A DNA stretch of 11,340 nt from Clostridia bacterium (GTDB lineage: Bacteria; Bacillota; DSM-16504; Desulfitibacterales; Desulfitibacteraceae). Positions 6,079 through 11,340 of the stretch are shown piece after piece. The position numbers and the translations under genes are program-made. Within the stretch, counting starts at the first letter, position 1, and each line of letters opens with the position of its first letter. The stretch lies in contig JAGXSK010000012.1 in NCBI GenBank assembly GCA_018333845.1, positions 1 through 11,340 of the forward strand, written 5' to 3'. Below the pieces are notes generated by a model, which made no database searches, had not been told where the DNA came from, and was given only the letters and a program-made list of their open reading frames with translations.

Positions 6079-6094
6079 GTTCTTAATTGCTTCA
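6071..6094 (-). repeat. 8-bp inverted repeat at the end of tcdA
   Basis: TGAAGCAA and TTGCTTCA form a perfect 8-bp stem with an 8-nt loop, beginning at the TGA stop of tcdA. No U-tract follows on either strand, so a Rho-independent terminator is not convincing. It could stabilise the transcript end or be a binding site overlapping the trxA promoter. Confidence 0.45.
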
Positions 6095-6820
6095 TGAGTG
6101 ATCATTCACAGAATCTACAAATTTGGCAATTACATAATACGCCAGGTAAAAACCAGCCACTGCTGGAACAAAGGAAATAGATCCGGGAATTGAATTCTTC
6201 CCAGGTGGAACCTTTTCTGCAGTCCCTTGTTTTACCTGGAGAGAACTATCAGGCGAATATACTACAGGCACACCATTTATAATGCCCCTTTTTTTTAGTT
6301 CTCTCCGCACAACACGAGCTAAAGGACAGGCTTTTGTTAAAGAAATATCATCTATTGTTAGGGTCAAGGGATTTATTTTGTTTCCAGCTCCCATGCTTGA
6401 AATGATGGGAATATTGTTTTTTTTACAGCGTGATATAATATCGAGCTTGGCAGACACATTGTCAACTGCATCTATTACAAAATCAAAATCATTAATTATA
6501 AAATAGTCTCCCCTATCTGGTGTATAAAATTCCTGCAAAGCTTTTACCTGTATATCTGGATTAATATCTTTAATACGTTCAGCCATTGCCTCTACCTTTG
6601 GTCTGCCAATAGTACTATCCATTGAGTGAAGTTGCCGATTAATATTGGTAACTGCAATAAGATCATGGTCAACCATTACTATGTATCCCACACCGGTTCT
6701 TGCAAGGGCTTCAACAGCATGGCTGCCGACCCCTCCTATTCCAAGGACAAGAACTTTTTTCTTTTTAATTTCATCCATTGCTTTAGTTCCTAACAGCATT
6801 TCTGTTCTTGTAAATCTCAC
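6092..6820 (-). CDS. tcdA: tRNA threonylcarbamoyladenosine dehydratase TcdA (YrvM)
   Basis: A 242-residue E1-like enzyme of the ThiF/MoeB/HesA superfamily that uses ATP to cyclise t6A37 of tRNAs to ct6A, a modification aiding decoding of ANN codons. The N-terminal nucleotide-binding motif is GIGGVGS (27-33). The conserved VDHDLIAVTNINRQ segment (50-63) carries the ATP-contacting aspartate and arginine. AVDN (118-121) and SSMGAG (141-146) follow, then the TcdA-typical 'CPLARVVRRELKKRG' (165-179). It starts with GTG 17 nt after aspS, behind AGAGGGG. Adjacency of aspS and this gene is conserved with Bacillus (aspS-yrvM). Two eight-base A runs lie in the coding strand. ThiF or MoeB are alternatives, but no thiamine or molybdopterin genes are near and the RRELKKRG region fits TcdA. 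Confidence 0.93.
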   Translation of the reverse strand: MRFTRTEMLLGTKAMDEIKKKKVLVLGIGGVGSHAVEALARTGVGYIVMVDHDLIAVTNINRQLHSMDSTIGRPKVEAMAERIKDINPDIQVKALQEFYTPDRGDYFIINDFDFVIDAVDNVSAKLDIISRCKKNNIPIISSMGAGNKINPLTLTIDDISLTKACPLARVVRRELKKRGIINGVPVVYSPDSSLQVKQGTAEKVPPGKNSIPGSISFVPAVAGFYLAYYVIAKFVDSVNDHS

Positions 6821-6837
6821 TATATTATTCCCCTCTA

Positions 6838-8640
6838 TTATTTATCTTCTTGAGGCATAACAGTTTGAATATGCAGCTCTTGAAGCTGGAATTGGTCAAC
6901 TTCTGATGGCGCTTCTGTTAATAAATCTGATGCACTTTGGGTTTTTGGAAAAGCAATTACGTCTCTTATGCTGGTCTTGCCTGCTAATAGCATTACCATT
7001 CTGTCCATTCCCAATGCTATTCCACCATGTGGAGGTGTTCCATATTCAAAGGCTTTGAGCATAAAGCCAAATTTATTTTCAATCTCAGCATCATCTAATC
7101 CTAAAAGCTTAAATATGCTTTCTTGAACATTTCTGCTGTGAATTCTAATACTTCCTCCACCTAGTTCCAGTCCATTAAGGGCCAGGTCGTAAGCTTTAGC
7201 TCTTACTTTACCTGGGTTTGATTCTAAGATTTCCAAATCTTCATCTGCTGGAGATGTAAAGGGATGGTGCATGGAAATCCAACGATTCTTTTCTTCGTCA
7301 TATTTCAATAACGGGAAACGGGTAACCCAGACAAACTTTAATTCCTTATCGCTTAGTAAATCAAGCCTCTTTGCTATCTCAACTCTTAAATGGCCAAGTG
7401 AATCTGCTACTATACTTGGCTTGTCCGCTACAAAAAGCAGCAGGTCATTAGGTTTAGCTTCAAGGGTCTTTAAAATTTGTTCCAATTCCTGCTCTGTAAA
7501 AAATTTGCTGATAGGTGACTTTATGCCATTTTCTTCAACAATAATCCAGGCTAAGCCCTTTGCACCATAGATGGAAACAAATTTGGTCAAATCATCTATT
7601 TCCTTTCTAGAGTAATTGCCACAACCTGATGCGTTAATTGCTTTGACCTGACCTCCTGTTTCAACTGTGCTGGCAAATACATTAAAACCAGAATTTACCA
7701 CAATATGGGAAACGTCTTTAAGCTCCATACCAAATCTTAAGTCTGGTTTATCTGATCCATATCTGTCCATGGCCTCTTCATAGGTGAGATGTAAAAAGGG
7801 AGTAGGTATTATGACTCCCATTGTTTCCTGAACTACATAAGCCAACATTTCCTCTAAAAGCTTATAAATGTCCTCTTCATTTATAAAAGACATTTCCATA
7901 TCTAGTTGAGTAAATTCTGGCTGTCTATCGGCTCTTAGGTCCTCATCTCTAAAACAGCGAACAATTTGAAAGTATCTATCCATACCAGAAACCATTAAGA
8001 GCTGTTTAAATATCTGTGGGGATTGGGGTAGGGCATAAAACTTGCCTGGATGTACCCTGCTGGGTACCAGATAATCCCTGGCTCCTTCTGGTGTGCTTCT
8101 GGTAAGCATTGGGGTTTCAAGTTCAAGGAAATTATTCTTATCAAGAAAATCACGAATTGCCTTGTTAACCTTATGTCTTAAGATCATAATCCTTTGCATG
8201 TCAGGCCTTCTTAAATCCAGATATCTGTATTTTAATCGAAGGTTCTCATCCACATCCACGTTTTCAGTAATATAAAAGGGCGGGTTTTTTGCTGGGTTAA
8301 GTATCCTGAGTTCACTTGCATATACTTCAACTTCTCCCGTAGGTAGATTTGGGTTAATAGTTCCATCTGGCCTGGAACGCACCTCACCTACTATTGCTAT
8401 AACAAATTCATTTCTCACATCCTCAGCCTTATTAAATGCTGCCTGATCCACATCCTGACTGAATACAACTTGTACCATTCCTGTAATGTCTCTAAGGTCA
8501 ACAAAGATTAATCCGCCATGATCTCTTCTTCTATTAATCCATCCCATAAGAGTAACTTTTTGACCCAAGCTTTCTTTATTTACATGACCACAATGATAAT
8601 TCCTTTTTAAACCAGCTATACTCTCCGCAGTTATTGCCAT
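6838..8640 (-). CDS. aspS: Aspartate-tRNA ligase, probably non-discriminating (Asp/Asn)
   Basis: A class II synthetase of 600 residues with the bacterial layout: an N-terminal OB-fold that binds the anticodon (about 15-115), a catalytic core, and a large GAD insertion (about 300-420). Motif 2 is FRDEDLRADRQPEFTQLDME (230-249), and motif 3 is GIALGMDRMVMLL (540-552). In the anticodon domain RRRDHGG has His41, and RPDG has Gly93. These are the residue types found in non-discriminating AspRS of, for example, Pseudomonas aeruginosa. Discriminating enzymes have Leu at the first position (RRRDLG in E. coli and Bacillus). The enzyme would then also charge tRNA(Asn) with aspartate for amidation by GatCAB. 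Start: ATG 7 nt after AAGGAGG, overlapping the hemZ end by 10 nt. hisS, its usual upstream neighbour in Bacillus, is absent. Confidence 0.97.
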   Translation of the reverse strand: MAITAESIAGLKRNYHCGHVNKESLGQKVTLMGWINRRRDHGGLIFVDLRDITGMVQVVFSQDVDQAAFNKAEDVRNEFVIAIVGEVRSRPDGTINPNLPTGEVEVYASELRILNPAKNPPFYITENVDVDENLRLKYRYLDLRRPDMQRIMILRHKVNKAIRDFLDKNNFLELETPMLTRSTPEGARDYLVPSRVHPGKFYALPQSPQIFKQLLMVSGMDRYFQIVRCFRDEDLRADRQPEFTQLDMEMSFINEEDIYKLLEEMLAYVVQETMGVIIPTPFLHLTYEEAMDRYGSDKPDLRFGMELKDVSHIVVNSGFNVFASTVETGGQVKAINASGCGNYSRKEIDDLTKFVSIYGAKGLAWIIVEENGIKSPISKFFTEQELEQILKTLEAKPNDLLLFVADKPSIVADSLGHLRVEIAKRLDLLSDKELKFVWVTRFPLLKYDEEKNRWISMHHPFTSPADEDLEILESNPGKVRAKAYDLALNGLELGGGSIRIHSRNVQESIFKLLGLDDAEIENKFGFMLKAFEYGTPPHGGIALGMDRMVMLLAGKTSIRDVIAFPKTQSASDLLTEAPSEVDQFQLQELHIQTVMPQEDK

Positions 8641-10112
8641 CTTTTTTCCTCCTTAAGCAATGAACACAATAAATTTATTTTATCTTTAATTAGATTTTGT
8701 CTTTGTTCATATATTATTGAATCCTTTGGATTATAATAAACCCCATGAATCTCATAGTTATCTTTATTTATAAATTTAGAGGCTGCGCCAGCACCAAACC
8801 CAATTATAGTTTGCCTTTCCTCCATTATCATTACATTATACCAGCTTTCCTCTCCATCCAAGGAGTAGCCTGAATTCTCCATATCTCCTAAAATTCTTTT
8901 TTGTCTATAGAGATAATAAGGCTTGTAACCCTTGTCTCTAAGGATTTTATTTGCAGCAATATGCATTTTAGAAATCTCTATTGGAGTGGGAAGACGGACT
9001 TCTAGTTTTCTGAGCTTTGAGGCAGTTTTTATTGCCAAGGTATGAGCTGTAATGTTATGGGGTTTAAGATTAATAACTTTTTCAATTGAATCAGTAACTA
9101 ACTGTGTGTCCTCCTCTGGAAGTCCTACTATTAAATCCATATTAAGCTTTAGATTAAGTTTATGAACCAGTGCTACTGCCTCATGGATTTGGGAAATATC
9201 ATGGCATCTGTCAATTAAGCCTAAAGTTTTTTCCTGCATGGTTTGAGGGTTTACACTTACCCTGGTAATTCCATAGTTTTTTGCTAAATGAAGCTTTTCC
9301 ATGTCAATAGTGTCTGGTCGGCCTGCTTCAAGGGTGTATTCCCTTATATTATACCGACGAACATAGGGTTCAACTATGTATAATAGCTCCTCAAGCTGGG
9401 GAGTACTTAAAACTGTCGGAGTTCCTCCCCCTATATATAAAGAATCAACATTAACATCCAAACACCCTGCAGCTAGATAAAATTCTTTTATTTCTCTTTT
9501 TAATGCTTCTAGATAATTAGCTACCCTTTTTTTAAACTTTTTAATCTCATAACCAGGAAATGAACAATAAAGGCATCTTGAGGGGCAAAAAGGTATACTA
9601 ATGTAGATATTGATACCAGTTTGGTCTTTGCTTATTTGCTTGAATAGGTTTCTCTGAGCCTGGACTACTTGTTTTACGAGGTCAATTTTATCTTCATTTA
9701 TATAGAATTCCTTTTTAAGATAGTTGTCCAAATCTTTTCCTATTAACTTGTTATCCAAAAGGCGATGGATTACTTTAGTTGGCCTGACGCCTGTAAGAAT
9801 ACCCCATGGTTTTGGATCTTCATTGAACAGTTTAAGCATAAGCTTGTAAAAAGTTAACCTGACTAACCTTCTAAATTGGCTGCGAACTTCATATTCTTTT
9901 TCTTTTCTAGTCTCTGTTATTCTTATTTTTCTTTGCCAATGGCTTATTGCTTCAACAGCGATTCCCTGGTCATTAACTTTGTAGTTTATTTCAAAATGAC
10001 ATTGGGTTCCTGGCATCCATGCCCTGATCTGATCATTAGGAAAAAATAGTAGAAATATATCTTCAATTGTCTTTTCCAGATCTTCTGGTGAGAACTTTAC
10101 ATAGTAGTTCAT
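8631..10112 (-). CDS. hemZ: Radical SAM protein HemZ, coproporphyrinogen dehydrogenase family
   Basis: A 493-residue radical SAM enzyme of the HemN-related HemZ family, annotated as oxygen-independent oxidation of coproporphyrinogen III to protoporphyrinogen; that activity is less well proven for HemZ than for HemN. The N-terminal region (about 1-160) contains the HemZ-typical PWGILTGVRPTK (102-113). The radical SAM core follows, with FCPSRCLYCSFPGY, where C176, C180 and C183 form the CX3CX2C [4Fe-4S] site, and YIGGGTPT (227-234) for SAM binding. I chose the ATG at 10112, one base after the upstream stop, because it gives a family-like N-terminus. An ATG at 10193 would add 27 residues encoded inside the hydrolase gene. 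No clear ribosome site precedes the chosen start, so translational coupling is likely. The end overlaps aspS by 10 nt. Confidence 0.9.
   Translation of the reverse strand: MNYYVKFSPEDLEKTIEDIFLLFFPNDQIRAWMPGTQCHFEINYKVNDQGIAVEAISHWQRKIRITETRKEKEYEVRSQFRRLVRLTFYKLMLKLFNEDPKPWGILTGVRPTKVIHRLLDNKLIGKDLDNYLKKEFYINEDKIDLVKQVVQAQRNLFKQISKDQTGINIYISIPFCPSRCLYCSFPGYEIKKFKKRVANYLEALKREIKEFYLAAGCLDVNVDSLYIGGGTPTVLSTPQLEELLYIVEPYVRRYNIREYTLEAGRPDTIDMEKLHLAKNYGITRVSVNPQTMQEKTLGLIDRCHDISQIHEAVALVHKLNLKLNMDLIVGLPEEDTQLVTDSIEKVINLKPHNITAHTLAIKTASKLRKLEVRLPTPIEISKMHIAANKILRDKGYKPYYLYRQKRILGDMENSGYSLDGEESWYNVMIMEERQTIIGFGAGAASKFINKDNYEIHGVYYNPKDSIIYEQRQNLIKDKINLLCSLLKEEKRWQ
8648..8654 (-). promoter_or_regulatory. 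Ribosome binding site of aspS
   Basis: The minus strand reads AAGGAGG followed by seven nucleotides (AAAAAAG) and the aspS ATG. It lies within the last codons of hemZ and fixes the aspS start. Confidence 0.85.
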
Positions 10113-10113
10113 C

Positions 10114-10731
10114 TTAAAAAAATGGATTGTTCTTCTTTTCGTAACCCAGGCTAGAATGGGGTCCATGTCCAGGATATACAGATAAGCTGTCATCCAGGGG
10201 TGCTAACTTTTCCTTGAGAGATTTAATAATCACCTTATAGTCTCCACCAGGCAGATCAGTTCTCCCAATAGAGCCTGCAAAAAGTGTATCGCCTGTAAAT
10301 AAGAAGCCATGTCCCATTAATGAAATACAACCTGGTGTATGGCCTGGAGTATGTATCACCTCTAAAGCAATATCCCCTAAGGTTATAACATCTCCTTCCT
10401 TCAATAAAACATCAGGACCAACCAGCTTTTGTGCATCAGAGATCCACGAACTTAAGCACAGACTTTCATCCTCCAAAAATTCCTTGTCCGCCTCATGGAT
10501 ACATATTTGTGCACCAGTTTTTTCTTTAATTATGCCATTTCCACCTATATGGTCATAATGACCGTGTGTATTAATTATCTTCTCTAACTTATATCCATCA
10601 GTATTAACTGTATTGAGAATTCTTTCACCTTCATCCCCTGGATCAATAACTAAGCATTTCTTTGTTCTTTCACATCCTAGCAGATAAGCATTGGTTTGCA
10701 ATGCACCTAAAGGTATTATTTTAAAGTACAC
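10114..10731 (-). CDS. Metallo-beta-lactamase fold hydrolase, glyoxalase II-like
   Basis: A 205-residue binuclear zinc hydrolase of the YqgX/GloB-like group. The metal ligands are all visible: THGHYDH (residues 55-61, H56, H58, D60, H61), H131 in HTPGH, D148 in FTGDTLF and H189 in YPGHGP. The ending GYEKKNNPFF is typical of the short bacterial glyoxalase II relatives, which lack the extra C-terminal domain of true GloB. Likely substrates are thioesters such as S-lactoyl or other acyl-thiol conjugates; the physiological one is unknown. It starts with GTG behind AAAGGGGTG, 12 nt after dtd, and its stop lies one base before hemZ. This relA-dtd-hydrolase-hemZ order is common in Clostridia, so it is probably a vertically inherited operon gene. 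Confidence 0.93.
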   Translation of the reverse strand: MYFKIIPLGALQTNAYLLGCERTKKCLVIDPGDEGERILNTVNTDGYKLEKIINTHGHYDHIGGNGIIKEKTGAQICIHEADKEFLEDESLCLSSWISDAQKLVGPDVLLKEGDVITLGDIALEVIHTPGHTPGCISLMGHGFLFTGDTLFAGSIGRTDLPGGDYKVIIKSLKEKLAPLDDSLSVYPGHGPHSSLGYEKKNNPFF

Positions 10732-10743
10732 AAAATCACCCCT

Positions 10744-11196
10744 TTAAAAAAGTTTAGAACTATCTAATAACATTGTTACAGGCCCTTCATTTATAGAATG
10801 GACAACCATATATTCTTTAAATATACCAGTTTCAACGCCAATTTTCCATTTATTTTGCAGTTGTTCGACAAAATATTTAAAAAGTCTTTCCCCTTCTTCG
10901 GGTGGTGCTGCATCTGTAAAACTAGGTCTACGACCCTTGCGACTGTCTCCATAAAGTGTAAACTGCGATACTATTAAGGCCTGTCCATCTATCTCAAGGA
11001 GTGAAAGATTCATCTTGCCTTCACGGTCTTCAAAAATTCTAAGATTAGTGATTTTTTCAGCTAAATAATCGGCGTCCTTCTCCGTATCGCCCCTTCCCAC
11101 CCCTAAATATATAAGGACTCCAGCATCAATTTTTCCAGTTAGACGATCTGCTACTTTAACTGAGGCGCTTGAAACTCTTTGTACTACAGCCCTCAC
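10744..11196 (-). CDS. dtd: D-aminoacyl-tRNA deacylase Dtd
   Basis: A homodimeric proofreading enzyme that hydrolyses D-aminoacyl-tRNAs (and glycyl-tRNA(Ala)), keeping D-amino acids out of proteins. From the chosen GTG start it has 150 residues and begins MRAVVQRVSSASV, the normal family N-terminus. SQFTLYGD (77-84) and the cross-subunit NEGPVT (136-141), bearing the Gly-cisPro pair at 138-139, form the chiral selection site. Two upstream ATGs, at 11223 and 11202, would add nine or two residues, but the AAAGGGAGG site is 7 nt from the GTG, only 1 nt from the second ATG, and lies inside the longest version. It follows relA by about 50 nt, as in most Firmicutes, and precedes the hydrolase gene by 12 nt. 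Confidence 0.95.
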   Translation of the reverse strand: MRAVVQRVSSASVKVADRLTGKIDAGVLIYLGVGRGDTEKDADYLAEKITNLRIFEDREGKMNLSLLEIDGQALIVSQFTLYGDSRKGRRPSFTDAAPPEEGERLFKYFVEQLQNKWKIGVETGIFKEYMVVHSINEGPVTMLLDSSKLF

Positions 11197-11203
11197 CAGC
11201 ATG

Positions 11204-11212
11204 CCTCCCTTT
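11204..11212 (-). promoter_or_regulatory. Ribosome binding site deciding the dtd start
   Basis: The minus strand reads AAAGGGAGG, then CATGCTG and GTG. The 7-nt spacing selects the GTG; the intervening ATG is too close to the site to be used efficiently. Confidence 0.8.
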
Positions 11213-11250
11213 ATATACAACATACATTCTAAAATATAGTAAGTAGTTTT

Positions 11251-11340
11251 TTAGGAAGGTGTCAGTCTTTTTACTTCCATGACATCCTTAACCTTTTTTA
11301 ACCTATCAAGAATTACTTTCAAATGGTCAATATTGCGAAT
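11251..11340 (-). CDS. relA: C-terminal end of RelA/SpoT-type (p)ppGpp synthetase
   Basis: The last 29 residues and the TAA of a gene entering from the right edge. The fragment contains IDHLKVILDRLKKVKDVMEV followed by KRLTPS, which is the final helix and strand of the C-terminal ACT domain of long RelA/SpoT proteins ('..v..kLkkv.gV..V.R'). RelA makes and degrades the alarmone (p)ppGpp in response to uncharged tRNA at the ribosome. Position directly upstream of dtd is the standard relA-dtd pairing of Firmicutes and supports the call despite the small size. Nothing can be said of the catalytic domains. Confidence 0.85.
   Translation of the reverse strand: MRNIDHLKVILDRLKKVKDVMEVKRLTPS

Noticed and set aside
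6071..6094. Rho-independent terminator after tcdA
   Set aside because: The 8-bp stem has low GC and no U-tract follows on either strand, so I list it only as an inverted repeat.
11197..11250. Separate dtd promoter in the relA-dtd gap
   Set aside because: No convincing -35 and -10 pair is visible; the gap of about 50 nt is compatible with co-transcription from relA.

Overview
This window is a densely packed chromosomal stretch of low G+C content (by eye in the high thirties percent). Every gene supported here lies on the minus strand, so the genes are read from right to left. Protein families, strong AGGAGG-type ribosome binding sites and gene order point to a Firmicute of class Clostridia, most likely an anaerobe of the Peptococcaceae-like groups. 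The layout matches a conserved Firmicutes neighbourhood known from Bacillus subtilis (relA, dtd, hisS-aspS, yrvM, yrvN, cymR, yrvO, mnmA, with alaS further on), but with clostridial differences. It looks like core housekeeping DNA: there are no insertion sequences, phage genes, CRISPR arrays, tRNAs or rRNAs.

In transcription order from the right edge: the last 30 codons (including the stop) of relA; dtd (D-aminoacyl-tRNA deacylase); a glyoxalase II-like metallo-beta-lactamase hydrolase; hemZ (radical SAM, coproporphyrinogen dehydrogenase family); aspS; and tcdA. Intergenic gaps after dtd are very small (1 to 17 nt, or overlaps), so dtd to tcdA is probably one operon, possibly with relA. After a 133-nt gap holding a promoter-like element comes trxA. 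A 90-nt gap with an 11-bp inverted repeat then leads to rarA (AAA+ ATPase).

Behind rarA a TTGACA-type promoter and a symmetrical operator-like site precede an iron-sulfur and tRNA-thiolation operon: iscR, iscS, iscU, mnmA. It is closed by a clear Rho-independent terminator at 1008-1038. IscS supplies sulfur to the IscU scaffold and, by inference, to MnmA for 2-thiolation of tRNA wobble uridine. The three-cysteine IscR-type repressor probably senses cluster status and autoregulates the operon.

The left end holds a second tight cluster: a two-domain PRC-barrel protein, a 47-residue zinc-ribbon protein, a 49-residue YtxH-like single-pass membrane protein, and the N-terminus of an AI-2E family (PF01594) membrane protein that runs off the window. 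The two small genes and the AI-2E fragment were found by reading the sequence directly. alaS probably follows just outside the left edge, judging from related genomes.

Many of the genes serve translation quality or tRNA chemistry: stringent response, D-amino-acid editing, aspartylation, cyclic t6A and s2U34. The most informative observations are an AspRS with the residue signature of the non-discriminating (Asp/Asn) type, the IscR-type regulator with iscU where Bacillus carries cymR, the candidate operator, and the small-gene cluster. I found no wholly new biological system.
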